From: JADFOJ01 sp041580235 | GTDB lineage: Bacteria; Planctomycetota; Phycisphaerae; Phycisphaerales; SM1A02 | Assembly (NCBI GenBank): GCA_041580235.1 | Contig: JBFGEG010000001.1 | Coordinates: 79,131-143,130, forward strand | DNA length: 64,000 bases | Reading direction: 5' to 3' | Part shown: positions 9,354-18,507 of the stretch, piece after piece | Numbering within the stretch: the stretch's first letter is position 1 | How the letters are laid out: each line of letters opens with the position of its first letter | The notes under the pieces: model-generated | The model's input: only the letters and a program-made list of their open reading frames with translations | Told to the model about the DNA's origin: nothing | Databases searched by the model: none | Made by a program: the position numbers and the translations under genes

Positions 9354-10041
9354 GGGGCGGGCCTCCGGGAATGCGATCATTGTTGGCCGCCGCGAGGGCT
9401 CGGTCGATGACGCGTGGCGGGCAGCCGAGACCGGCCAGCGAGAACCGCGCAATGTGGTCGGCGATGCTTCGGATCCGCGCCCGGTTCGACAGGTCGCCGA
9501 TCGCCATGCGCTCCAGCACGGGCCGGAAGACGCGGTAGTGGAGGATCTGGCCCAGGATGCTCTGGGCGAAGAACGACAGCTCCTGCCGGCTCGCGTCGGG
9601 CTTGAGGACCCGCAGGGCGGCCACGATCCGGTCCTCGTGCGGCTGAATGAAGTCGCGCACCACCGAGTCGATCGCCTCGCTCGGCTCGGCCGCCTCGTGC
9701 AGGATGAGGCTGGCCGCGGTGTCGGCGGTCTCGGGGTCCAGTCGCCGAGCGAGGAATCGGGCAATGAACTCGACCAGCAAGGTCGCCGCCTTGAGGGGGG
9801 TGGCCGGACACTCCAGGAGTACTTCCCACGGCGCGGCGGTTTCGCGCCGCTCCATCGCGCGGCGGACCGCCTCGGTGTACAGCCCGCTCTTGGAGCCGAA
9901 GTGGTACTTGATGGCGGCGACGTTGGCCCCGGCGTGCTCGACGATCTCACGGATCCCCACCGCGGCATAGCCCTTTTGGCTGAACAGCGTCTCCGCGGCG
10001 TCGAGCAGGGCCATACGGGTGTCGACGTGAACCTGGGACAT
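9346..10041 (-). CDS. TetR/AcrR-family transcriptional repressor of the efflux operon
   Basis: A 231-residue one-component repressor. The N-terminal helix-turn-helix covers about residues 20-55 (GYAAVGIREIVEHAGANVAA then IKYHFGSKSGLY, the usual YYHF-type element), followed by an all-helical ligand-binding domain. The ATG at 10041 is preferred to the TTG at 10077, because that TTG lies inside a palindrome that looks like the operator. It is first gene of the operon, so it likely represses itself together with the pump and is relieved by a pump substrate. That regulation is inferred from the family and the arrangement. Confidence 0.9.
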   Translation of the reverse strand: MSQVHVDTRMALLDAAETLFSQKGYAAVGIREIVEHAGANVAAIKYHFGSKSGLYTEAVRRAMERRETAAPWEVLLECPATPLKAATLLVEFIARFLARRLDPETADTAASLILHEAAEPSEAIDSVVRDFIQPHEDRIVAALRVLKPDASRQELSFFAQSILGQILHYRVFRPVLERMAIGDLSNRARIRSIADHIARFSLAGLGCPPRVIDRALAAANNDRIPGGPPHE

Positions 10042-10067
10042 CGTGTGCCATGGTAGGCCCGGCGCGG

Positions 10068-10091
10068 ATTCAATCAAGCGATTGTTTGAAT
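10068..10091. promoter_or_regulatory. Candidate TetR operator ahead of the efflux operon
   Basis: An inverted repeat CAATC-AAGC-GATTG (10071-10084) is extended by ATT on the left and GAAT after a TTT on the right. It lies 27 bases ahead of the tetR ATG, a usual place for an autoregulatory TetR-family site, and it is strikingly AT-rich for this DNA. Confidence 0.55.
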
Positions 10092-10131
10092 GGGCGCGGG
10101 CGGCCGCGACGGCCTCGACGCGAAGCCCCGG

Positions 10132-13100
10132 TCATTCCTCCTTGAGGAACTGCGGCAGGTAGCGGTAGTACACCTCGAGCGTCAGCGTCGCCATCGCCGT
10201 CTGGTAGACGCGACCCGCGACCGCGGCCCAGCGGCCTTCGGGATCCCAGCTGCCGGCGGCCAGGCCCTCCGTCCGCTGGTTCTCCAGAAGCACCTGCTTG
10301 ATCGACTCGTTCCAGGTCTCCCACTCCTGTCCCTGGTGCTGGAACATGGCCAGCGTCCCGTAGTACCAGTAGTAGGTGTTGGCATCGGGATCCCACTGCG
10401 GCTCGTTGTGCAGCAGATAGGAGGCGGACTCCTTCTGCCGCATGTCGTCGCGTGTGGCCCCCAGCAGCTGCCTGACGAACATCCCCTCCGCGGTCATCGC
10501 GGGCGTGATCTCGCGCTGCGGCTGATAGGCGTAGAGCCCCGGCTTGCCCGGACGGTGCACGAGCTCCAGCCAGTTGCCGGCAACCTCGAAGGCCTCGTCG
10601 GGCACGTCGATCCGTGCCCGCCGCGCGCTCTGCAACGCCATGATCTGCCAGCCCAACACCGACGTGTCACCGACCTGGCCGGGACGGTAGCGCCACCCCC
10701 CGACGAACTTGTTGCGCGCCTTGAAGATGAAATCGACCGCCGACTCGACCGCGGGCCGTAGACGCGGGTCCTGCGTCATGCCGTATGCCTCGGCGAGGGC
10801 GATGGCGGCGATGCCCTGGCTGTACATGGACTCGCCGAACATGAGATCGCCGTTGTCCTTCTGGTGCATCAGCAGCCAGTTCAAGCCCCGCTCGACGGCG
10901 CGGCGGTACGGCCCCTCACGGGTGTGCGTGTGATCGGCGGCCTGGAAGCACAGCAGCGCAAGCCCCGTCAGCGCCACGTCGCACTTCACCCGCTGCGTGC
11001 CGGAACACTGCCCGCAGTCGTCGTCGAAGTGCGATCCGTTCCAGCGGCCGTCGGGCCCCTGATGGCGGGCCAGCCAGTCGAGCGCCATGGCCACGGCCCG
11101 CTCGGTCTGGCGGGTGCCGCCCATCTTCTCGAGCACCTTCTCGCGCACGTCAGCCGCGCGGTGGCGGAACGCCTCCGGCGCCGGTGAAGTTCGCGTCGGC
11201 ACCTTCAGATCGAGATCGAGGCTCGCCAGGACCATCGCGTCGGGAGCCGAGACCCGGACCCGCTGCGGATCGATGTCGATGCGGGTCGGCCTGAACCGGT
11301 CATCCCAGATGGGCGTGGCCAGGACCTGTGACGAGGGCGCGGCCGGCGCCACGTCGCGAGACGGCGTGCGCACGGGCAGACGCAGGTGGACACGGGGCGC
11401 GTCCTCCGGAACGACACGCAGCTCAACGCGGCGCTCCGGCTCGCTGGCGACCGAGGAGCCTTCCACAAGCGGCAGTTCGAACGGCACGGGATTGCGCGGC
11501 GCGTCGATGGCCAGGGCCACGTCGTCCCGGGACGCGAGCAATATCGGCGCCTCGCGTGGTCGCACCGCGGCCAGGCTGACGGCGGCCGGGTCGCCGGGCT
11601 CGGCATGCGGCTCGATCCGCGGAGCCGCAAAGTCGGGCCGCGATCTGGTGGCGGCCTCGGGCACGGCGATCGGCTGGAGAGCCGGCACGGCCGCCATTGC
11701 ACCGGGGTTCGGCGCCGCCTCGGCGGCTTCCGGCGTCTCCTCACGCGGCGGCTCCGCCGACGGCAGGGCGACCGCGAAGGTGGCGGGATCGATCGAATCG
11801 GTCTCGGTCGCGACGTACGATCTCATCGCCACCGGCGTCGATGCGCGGCGCGGCGCGGCGTCCGCGAAGTGCTCGTCGGGGCTGGCGGCCGTCGTCGTGG
11901 TCGCCGCCACGACCGCGATCGTCGCCGTGACCGGGGGCTCGGCCTTCATGACCGGCTCCGCCCGTCGAGCATCGACCTCGACCGTCGCGACGTCGGGCGG
12001 CATCGCCGCCTCCCCGCCGCGGCTTCGCATCTGCTCCGACGGAGTCTCCAGCCTGACCGGCTCCGCCCGGTCCACGCTCGCCGCGGTCTGAACCATGGGC
12101 CCGGGCGGTGCGGAACCGCGCCGGGGTGCCGCGTCCGCAAAGTGACGCGGGTCCGTGTCGGCACCCAGAGCTTCGGCGGCGGCCGGCACCAGGGCCAGGG
12201 TGATGGGCGCGTCCGGCGGGATCGAGGCCACGAGCGTCTCCGCCCGCGGGGGCGCCGCCCGCTCCGTGGCGCTGGTGGACGCGACCGCCTCGCTCTGGCG
12301 GCTGCGTGCCTGCTCGGAGGGCGTGTCGAGCTCGACCGGCACCGGCGATGCCATGGAGGCCGTCTGGAACAGCGGCGTCGGCGGCGCGGTCTGCGGCGGG
12401 GCGTCGTGGCCGGCGGCCTCCAGCGCCGGCTCGGACTCGATGCGGGTCAGCTCGACCGTGGCCGGCGGCGCGGCGCTGGCGGGCTCCATCCGGGGCAGCG
12501 GCGACTCGGCGGGACGGTCACCCTGGGTCTCCGGGAGACGCACCTGCAGCTCCACGGCAGTCAGCTCGCCGCGGATCTGCTGGGCGAGTCCTGCGCCGAT
12601 CGACGGCGAGGTCAAAACCACGCGCATGCCCTGTCCCGGACGTTGCCACTTGGAGATCGCGGCGGTCACGCCCCAGAATGCGAACGACAGCATCAGCAGC
12701 ATGTGCACGAGCAGCGACACGAGCATGCACTTGGCCAGCAGCGAGAGCTTGCGGTACTCGAGCTTCTGAAGGAGGCCGATCAGCACGAGCATCAGCACGA
12801 CGGTCGCGAGCATCCACAGGAGATACGGCCACACCGTGGGCCATAGCGTTCCCCAGTTGAGCGTGGCGCGATGGCTCTCGGTCCGCATGAAGACCTCGCG
12901 TGAGGTCGTGTATCGCAGGTCGTAGTCGGTCTCGGCGTCGCCGGAGGCGTAGTACAGCCCGAACCCCTCGAGCGTCACCGCGGGGTCGAGCTCATTGGCG
13001 GGCGTGTTCACGTCGTCGCCCAGGTTGACGGCGGCGGTGTGGTCACCGGCGATCCGGCGCGAACGGTAGAGATCGAACCCGCCCTCACCGCCCGGCCGGT

Positions 13101-13845
13101 CGGACGCGAAGTAGACGAAATCGCCGGCGGGGCTCACCGACGGTGCCGTGTCGTCGAACTCGGTGTTGATGTTCGAGAGGGCGACGACAACGGGCTCGGC
13201 GTCCCGCACCGAGACCTGGTAGAGGTCGAAGTCGCCCGGGCCCGTCCGGCCCGAAGCCGGGCGATTGGAGGCAAAGTACAGCGTCGCGCCGTCGGGGGTC
13301 AGGCCGGGGCCGTAGTCGTCCTGCCGCGAGTTGATGCCGGGGCCGAGGTTGACCGGGGCCGTCCAGGCCTCCCCCTCGCGCCGGCTCACCCACAGGTCGT
13401 ACTCGCCCTCACCGCCGGCCCGGTTGCTGCAGAAGAAGAGCACGGTGCCGTCGGGCGACACCTGGGGGTCGAGCTCGTCCGCCTCGGTGTTGAGCGGCAG
13501 CGGCTGCGGCACGCTCCAGCCCGTGGACGTCTTCTGGCACCAGTAGAGATCGGCGTTGCGCCCCGTCTCACCGCGAGCGAAGAAGAGGCTCCGGCCGTCC
13601 GCGGTCACGCTCGGTGCGAAGTCGTCGGTGACACTGTTGACGGGTCGGACCAAATCCAGAGGCGGTCGCCACAGGATGTCGCGCGGCGACGTCTCGGTCG
13701 CGAGACGGTCGATCGTGTCCGCATCCGTGAAGAAGTCCGTACGGTGCTCGCGCAGGTGCCAGGCCAGGCCCGCACCGCCCCCCATCGCGACAAGGCCGAA
13801 CACCGTGAACCCCACAGCGAGCCATCGTTTGGTCGAGCGTTTCAT
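10132..13845 (-). CDS. Large PD40-repeat / transmembrane / Pro-rich / prenyltransferase-like toroid protein
   Basis: A 1237-residue protein of mosaic build. Residues about 10-30 form a membrane segment. About 60-330 hold four or five PD40 (TolB-type beta-propeller) repeats of the form DxxPxxxPDGxxLFFxSNR, each followed by DLW/DLY. About 345-400 contain two more membrane helices, the second including SLLVH with Ser377 and His381. About 415-870 are a long Pro/Ala/Glu-rich low-complexity linker. About 890-1237 are an alpha/alpha-toroid domain of the prenyltransferase/squalene-cyclase repeat type (AMALDWLARHQGPDGRW and later repeats). A CGQC pair lies in the first toroid repeat. It is last in an operon with TPR, ExbB and ExbD genes. 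I know this layout from planctomycetes but not its function. Catalysis is not implied by the toroid fold. Confidence 0.85.
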   Translation of the reverse strand: MKRSTKRWLAVGFTVFGLVAMGGGAGLAWHLREHRTDFFTDADTIDRLATETSPRDILWRPPLDLVRPVNSVTDDFAPSVTADGRSLFFARGETGRNADLYWCQKTSTGWSVPQPLPLNTEADELDPQVSPDGTVLFFCSNRAGGEGEYDLWVSRREGEAWTAPVNLGPGINSRQDDYGPGLTPDGATLYFASNRPASGRTGPGDFDLYQVSVRDAEPVVVALSNINTEFDDTAPSVSPAGDFVYFASDRPGGEGGFDLYRSRRIAGDHTAAVNLGDDVNTPANELDPAVTLEGFGLYYASGDAETDYDLRYTTSREVFMRTESHRATLNWGTLWPTVWPYLLWMLATVVLMLVLIGLLQKLEYRKLSLLAKCMLVSLLVHMLLMLSFAFWGVTAAISKWQRPGQGMRVVLTSPSIGAGLAQQIRGELTAVELQVRLPETQGDRPAESPLPRMEPASAAPPATVELTRIESEPALEAAGHDAPPQTAPPTPLFQTASMASPVPVELDTPSEQARSRQSEAVASTSATERAAPPRAETLVASIPPDAPITLALVPAAAEALGADTDPRHFADAAPRRGSAPPGPMVQTAASVDRAEPVRLETPSEQMRSRGGEAAMPPDVATVEVDARRAEPVMKAEPPVTATIAVVAATTTTAASPDEHFADAAPRRASTPVAMRSYVATETDSIDPATFAVALPSAEPPREETPEAAEAAPNPGAMAAVPALQPIAVPEAATRSRPDFAAPRIEPHAEPGDPAAVSLAAVRPREAPILLASRDDVALAIDAPRNPVPFELPLVEGSSVASEPERRVELRVVPEDAPRVHLRLPVRTPSRDVAPAAPSSQVLATPIWDDRFRPTRIDIDPQRVRVSAPDAMVLASLDLDLKVPTRTSPAPEAFRHRAADVREKVLEKMGGTRQTERAVAMALDWLARHQGPDGRWNGSHFDDDCGQCSGTQRVKCDVALTGLALLCFQAADHTHTREGPYRRAVERGLNWLLMHQKDNGDLMFGESMYSQGIAAIALAEAYGMTQDPRLRPAVESAVDFIFKARNKFVGGWRYRPGQVGDTSVLGWQIMALQSARRARIDVPDEAFEVAGNWLELVHRPGKPGLYAYQPQREITPAMTAEGMFVRQLLGATRDDMRQKESASYLLHNEPQWDPDANTYYWYYGTLAMFQHQGQEWETWNESIKQVLLENQRTEGLAAGSWDPEGRWAAVAGRVYQTAMATLTLEVYYRYLPQFLKEE

Positions 13846-13884
13846 GCGGCGACGCCTGTTCCCTGCCCGTGAGAAGCCTGATGC

Positions 13885-14301
13885 CTAGTGCTGCTCGCCG
13901 ATCACGGTGTCCAGATACGGCTCCTGGATCCCCGCGCCCTTGCAGATGTCCAGAACCCGCACCACGTTGGCGTAGGCGGTGGCGCGATCGCCGCGGACCG
14001 TGACCTTCTGCTCGGGATTGCCCGCGACCGCCCGCTCGATGAGCGAGCGGAGCTCGCTCACGTCGATCCTGCGGCCGCTGACGATGATGACCCCCTCCTC
14101 GTCCACATTGATGATGATCTCGCGCAGCGCCGTGGAGATGGGCCCCGAGAACGATGCCTGCGGCAGGGCCACCTGCATCTCCCGCTCGGTCTGGTGGAAG
14201 GTCGTGGCCACCAGGAAGAAGATCAGCAGCAGGAAGACCATGTCGATGAGGGGCGTCATCTCCAGGGTCACGCCGCGCTCCGCTTCACCTGATCGGATCA
14301 T
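13885..14301 (-). CDS. ExbD/TolR-type biopolymer transport protein
   Basis: A 138-residue protein with a short cytoplasmic N-terminus, one membrane helix (EMTPLIDMVFLLLIFFLVATTF) carrying the conserved Asp of the proton pathway, and a periplasmic ExbD/TolR domain. ATG 14301 is chosen over the longer frame because AGGAGG lies 8 bases before it and it follows the exbB stop by 13 bases. It works with ExbB to turn proton flow into movement of a partner protein. The partner here is unknown; the 1237-residue neighbour downstream is the candidate. Confidence 0.93.
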   Translation of the reverse strand: MIRSGEAERGVTLEMTPLIDMVFLLLIFFLVATTFHQTEREMQVALPQASFSGPISTALREIIINVDEEGVIIVSGRRIDVSELRSLIERAVAGNPEQKVTVRGDRATAYANVVRVLDICKGAGIQEPYLDTVIGEQH

Positions 14302-14314
14302 GGATCGGTCCTCC

Positions 14315-15124
14315 TCAGGTGGTGGCAATCTCGATGCCGCGTCCGGGCGTTTCCGGGATCGCGGCCTCGTCGGCGACACGCGGCGCGGGGTCGGCGTCCA
14401 TGGCCGTTCCCTCCACGAACTCCTCGACGAAGTCCACAGTCATGTAATCGATGTCCGCGACGAGCCGATCGATCCGGGCGGAGATCCAGTGGTAGCAGAT
14501 CAGGACGGGGATGGCGACGGCCAGCCCGGCGGCGGTCGTGATCATCGCCTCATAGATCCCCTCGGCGAGCATCTCGGTCTTGCCCAGCGCCTCGGCGGAC
14601 ATGGCCACGGTCTGGAAGGCGGTGATCATGCCGAGGATCGTTCCGAGCAGGCCCAGCAGCGGTGTCACGGACGCGATGACCGCCAGCGATCTCAGGTACT
14701 TGCGAAGCTTGAGCACTTCGCGCTCGCCCGCCTCCTGGATGTACTTCTCGACGACCTCCTGTGAGCGTCCGATCTTGCGAATCCCGGCCGCGAAGACCTT
14801 GGCGACGGGGCTCTTGTGCTTTCGGCAGTAATCGATCGCCGACGACGTGTCGCCGGGCTCCAGCACCTTCTTGAGCCCCGGCAGGAAGGCCGGCGGAATG
14901 ACGGCGCCGCGGCGTGTGCTGAGCAGACGCTCCACGATGACGCCCACGGCCACCAGCGAGCACAGGCCGATGGGGATCATCATGAAGCCGCCCTTCTGGA
15001 TGAAGTCCAGAACGCTCTGGATCTGGACGGACGCGGGCACGTCCAGGGCCTCCGCCGGTACCGGAGCGACGGCCGGTGCCTGGGCGGTGAGCGCCGAGAG
15101 GATCATGACCATGATTTCGTTCAC
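14315..15124 (-). CDS. ExbB/TolQ/MotA-family proton channel
   Basis: A 269-residue inner-membrane protein of the MotA/TolQ/ExbB family. It begins with a GTG preceded by GGGAG at 9 bases, has an N-terminal hydrophobic leader-like stretch, then the family's three membrane helices: one near residues 45-65 (GGFMMIPIGLCSLVAVGVIV), and two in the C-terminal half that include the TPLLGLLGTILGMI and TTAAGLAVAIPVL signatures. The large cytoplasmic loop lies between. It forms the motor with the ExbD protein encoded directly after it. The operon has no canonical tonB or tolA. Confidence 0.94.
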   Translation of the reverse strand: MNEIMVMILSALTAQAPAVAPVPAEALDVPASVQIQSVLDFIQKGGFMMIPIGLCSLVAVGVIVERLLSTRRGAVIPPAFLPGLKKVLEPGDTSSAIDYCRKHKSPVAKVFAAGIRKIGRSQEVVEKYIQEAGEREVLKLRKYLRSLAVIASVTPLLGLLGTILGMITAFQTVAMSAEALGKTEMLAEGIYEAMITTAAGLAVAIPVLICYHWISARIDRLVADIDYMTVDFVEEFVEGTAMDADPAPRVADEAAIPETPGRGIEIATT

Positions 15125-15158
15125 GTTTCCAACTCCCTCTTAGGTATCGTTGTGCGCT

Positions 15159-18100
15159 TCATCGTCCCGGCAGCGTACGAGCGTCGATCTCCGCGAGACG
15201 CTTGGCCGCGAGACCGGCCCACTTCGTCTGCGCGTGCTGACGCTGCACCTGCTCGTACTGCTTGCGAGCATCGACCGGGTTGCCCACCTCCTGGAAACAG
15301 CGGCCTGCCTCGTACAGCGCCGCCGCACTCCACTCGGGGTAGGCGTACAGGATGTCCACCTTGAGCAGCTCGCTGACCGCCTCGTCATACTTCTGCTGCG
15401 CGAACAGGCACTCGCCGATCTGGAACTGCGCTCGGGCCGCGCTGGGGCCCTGGTGGCGATCGACGACGATCTCGTAGCTCTGGACCGCATCGTCGTAGCG
15501 GCCCTGGTTCTCCCGGGCCCAGCCGATTCCGAACTGCGCCTGGAACCAGAGCTCCGAATCCTGCCAGCGTTCGAGGTACGCGGCAAACGTCTCCTCGCTG
15601 CGTGTCCAGTCCTGCAGTGATGCGTAGGACTCGCCGAGCCGCAACATGGCCGCCTCGCACGCCTTGTCGTCGGGATACTCCCGGATCACGTGCGTGAGAT
15701 GCTCCACGGCCTGACGGGGGTGCCCGGTGTGAATGAGGGCCTCGGCGCAGAGGAGCCGGGCCGACGGCACGATCTGGGGCTCGGGCTCGTCGTCGAGCCA
15801 GGTCTCCAGCAGCTCGCTCGCCCGTTGGTGATTGCCCAGGTGAAACTCGCACAGCCCCAGCCGGTAGGTGCACTGGCGGCGCAGCGACGGCGACACCGTC
15901 TCGCTGGAGGCGTTGCGCTGAATCCGGCGGAGCAGCTTCGCCGCCTCCCCATGACGCTCGGACTCGAACTCCAGCTCGGCCAGCTCCAGAAGAGCGTGGT
16001 TCTCGATCGGCTCCGCCGAGTTCTGATCGATCACGCTCCGGTACGCCTGGGCGGCCTCGGCGCTGCGACCGAGCGATCGAAGGCACCACGCCTTCTCGTA
16101 CCAAAGCGACGCCCTGAGCGACGGCTCCAGCTCCGGCAGATGATCCCCCTCCACGAACTCGATGGCCGCCAGCGCCTGCTCCTGCGATTCCGCGTCGCTC
16201 GCCGCGCCCCGTCGCGACAGGGCGATGGCGTGCAGGGCCGATGCCTCCGGCCGTCTCTCGTGTAACGGGTAGGCTTGATTGAAGCGATCGAGGACCGGGG
16301 CCGCCTGCTCGAACTGGCGAGCCGCCATGAGCGCCTGGCCTTCCTGGAAAAGCGCCTCGGCAGCCAGCTCGTCGTCCGTCGCGCTCTGGGCGGCCCGACC
16401 GAACCACGTGGCCGCCTCCACATCGTTGCCGTTGGCCAGCGCGATCGCGCCCAGGTGGTTCATGGCGTGCGGGGCGAACGCCGACTCCGGGCCTTCGGCC
16501 AGGACCTGCTCGAACGCGACGGCCGCCTCGTCGGGGCTGTCGAGCTCGATGAGGACCTGGCCGCTCTCGAACAAAGCGTGGACTCGATGAGGCGTCTGGT
16601 CAAACTCGTCGAGCAGCTGGCGGAACGTGCCCAGCGCAGTGCGATGCTGGTCCTGGCGCTGCTGGGCCAGCCCCAGCTTGAGCAGCGCGTCGTCCACGGA
16701 CGCCTGTTCCGTGCCGAAGGAGAGATAGTCTGCAAGGTCCTGTTCCGCGTCGGGCCAGTGACCCCGCTGGAAGTGCCCGTCGCCGAGAGCCAGCAGCGCA
16801 GGACGGTACTCCGGCGCCGTCTCGCGACCCTGGGCAACCTGCGCCAGCCAGGGCTCCGCCTGCTCGTAGCGTGACTGCTGGTGCAGGGCCATCCCCAGCC
16901 GGTACCGCGCCTGATCGGCTTGCCGGTGGTCGGGCCACCGGTCGAGCAGGGTCGTGTACAGCGTCCCCGCCGTCTCGTAGTCACCGAGCAGGTACGTGTT
17001 CTCCGCGGTGAGGAACGCCACGTCGCGTGACAGCCCGGTGCCGGCGTACTGCTCCTCGAACTCCCGACAGAGCGCGAGGCTCTCGCCGTAACGCCGCTGC
17101 TGGTGGTGCGCCGCCGCCATGAGCTCCAACGCGTCGCCCGACAGCTCGTGGTCCTTGTACCGCGCCCGGAACTCGCCGAGCACCTCGATGGCGGACTCCG
17201 CATCGTCCGAACGCAGCAGCGCCACGGCTCGGTCGTAGGTCATCTGCGGGAGCAGATCGCTGCCGGGGTACCGCTCGAGCGACAAGGCAAGCTCCTGCGC
17301 CGCTCGCTCGTGCTCGCCCCGCCGCAGCGCGCACTTGGCCGACCAGTAGGCGGCGTCGTCCTGAAACGCCGCGCCGCCGGTGGCGGCGAGACGCTCGAAC
17401 TGCTCCAGGGCGCGGTCGTAGCTCTCAACGTCAAACCACACGCGGCCTCGCAGCAGCAGCGCCGCCGTGGCCACGCCGTCGCCGCGGTCGGCGTACTGCG
17501 CGATCATCTGATCGAGCAGCTTTCCGGCGCCCTCCAGGTCGCCGCCCCGGTGCAGCAGCACGGCCAGGCCGTACATCGCGTCGGGTACGAACTCATCGCG
17601 ACCGGTCTGAATGACGTCGGTGTAGTGGATGGAGGCTCCCTCGTCATCACCGGCGTGATGAAGGCTCTGGGCCAGCAGCAGCGCCGCGCGATCGGCGTGG
17701 GTGCCTCCGGGATACTGCTGCAGCATCGCCTCGAAACGGGCGGCCGCCTGCGGGTATTCGGCCCGCGCCATCTCGGCCAGCCCGCGAAAGAGCTCGGCTC
17801 TCTGTCGCTGCGGGCTCTGGGGCCACCGCGCGTCGAGGAGCTTGCAGGGGCGCTCCACCTGGTCGTAGCGCCCTGCCTCGTACAGCGCTTCGACCTGAAG
17901 AGCCGCCGCCTCGTCCGCGAGCTCGTGGTCGAGGTGGTCGCGAACGACCTGGTCGAACACGGACGCCGCCTCACCGGGGTTGCCCAGCGTGAGCCGACTC
18001 TGGCCGAGCATCATGAGCACCTCAACGGGGTACTCGAAGTCGTCGGGCGGCTCCAGCTCGTTGAGCGTATCGATCGTCTGCTGGAACTCACCGGTCCGGA

Positions 18101-18332
18101 AGAGACAGACGGCGAGCCCGTAGCGGGCCATCGGCGCTTTGTCGCTGTCGGGATACTCGCGAAGGAACTTCCGGTACTCGGCGGCGGCGTGATCGTACAT
18201 GCCGCGGTTGAGCAGCCCGTTGCCCGTGAAGTATCCGCGCAGCGCCGCCCTGCTGTTGGAACCGGACTGAGCCATCGCGGGCGCGCTGCCGATCAACACC
18301 GCGCACAGAGTCGAGAGGAGCAAATTTCTCAT
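15159..18332 (-). CDS. Giant periplasmic tetratricopeptide-repeat protein
   Basis: A 1057-residue protein with a clear Sec signal peptide (RNLLLSTLCAVLIGSAPAMA, cut near residue 21) followed by tandem TPR units over nearly the whole length. The units have the A-x-x-x-F/Y-x-x-x-L-x-x-Y/F-P pattern seen in BamD/YbgF-like helices, for example YDHAAAEYRKFLREYPDS. No enzymatic domain is visible. It opens an operon with ExbB, ExbD and the PD40/toroid protein (gap to exbB 34 bases). By analogy with TolQRA-YbgF and similar systems it may scaffold an envelope-spanning complex. The analogy is inference from gene order and fold. Confidence 0.88.
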   Translation of the reverse strand: MRNLLLSTLCAVLIGSAPAMAQSGSNSRAALRGYFTGNGLLNRGMYDHAAAEYRKFLREYPDSDKAPMARYGLAVCLFRTGEFQQTIDTLNELEPPDDFEYPVEVLMMLGQSRLTLGNPGEAASVFDQVVRDHLDHELADEAAALQVEALYEAGRYDQVERPCKLLDARWPQSPQRQRAELFRGLAEMARAEYPQAAARFEAMLQQYPGGTHADRAALLLAQSLHHAGDDEGASIHYTDVIQTGRDEFVPDAMYGLAVLLHRGGDLEGAGKLLDQMIAQYADRGDGVATAALLLRGRVWFDVESYDRALEQFERLAATGGAAFQDDAAYWSAKCALRRGEHERAAQELALSLERYPGSDLLPQMTYDRAVALLRSDDAESAIEVLGEFRARYKDHELSGDALELMAAAHHQQRRYGESLALCREFEEQYAGTGLSRDVAFLTAENTYLLGDYETAGTLYTTLLDRWPDHRQADQARYRLGMALHQQSRYEQAEPWLAQVAQGRETAPEYRPALLALGDGHFQRGHWPDAEQDLADYLSFGTEQASVDDALLKLGLAQQRQDQHRTALGTFRQLLDEFDQTPHRVHALFESGQVLIELDSPDEAAVAFEQVLAEGPESAFAPHAMNHLGAIALANGNDVEAATWFGRAAQSATDDELAAEALFQEGQALMAARQFEQAAPVLDRFNQAYPLHERRPEASALHAIALSRRGAASDAESQEQALAAIEFVEGDHLPELEPSLRASLWYEKAWCLRSLGRSAEAAQAYRSVIDQNSAEPIENHALLELAELEFESERHGEAAKLLRRIQRNASSETVSPSLRRQCTYRLGLCEFHLGNHQRASELLETWLDDEPEPQIVPSARLLCAEALIHTGHPRQAVEHLTHVIREYPDDKACEAAMLRLGESYASLQDWTRSEETFAAYLERWQDSELWFQAQFGIGWARENQGRYDDAVQSYEIVVDRHQGPSAARAQFQIGECLFAQQKYDEAVSELLKVDILYAYPEWSAAALYEAGRCFQEVGNPVDARKQYEQVQRQHAQTKWAGLAAKRLAEIDARTLPGR

Positions 18333-18507
18333 TGTGAATCATTCCCCCTTGCGTTCATCCGCGCCCGACGACAGGCCCTGCCGGCCGCGGGCTCTTCCCA
18401 TGTCTACCCTACGCCCGAAGCGGCGGCCGGATCGACCCATTAGCATAGAACAGGGGGAGACACGCGGACATGTCTCCCCCCGCCAATTCTTCGGGCTTAC
18501 CGGACCC

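Noticed and set aside
9354..10073. N-terminal extension of the efflux adaptor to 633 residues
   Set aside because: The extra 240 codons lie in a second frame of tetR and encode Arg/Ser/Pro-rich noise. The ATG at 9353 starts a proper signal peptide.
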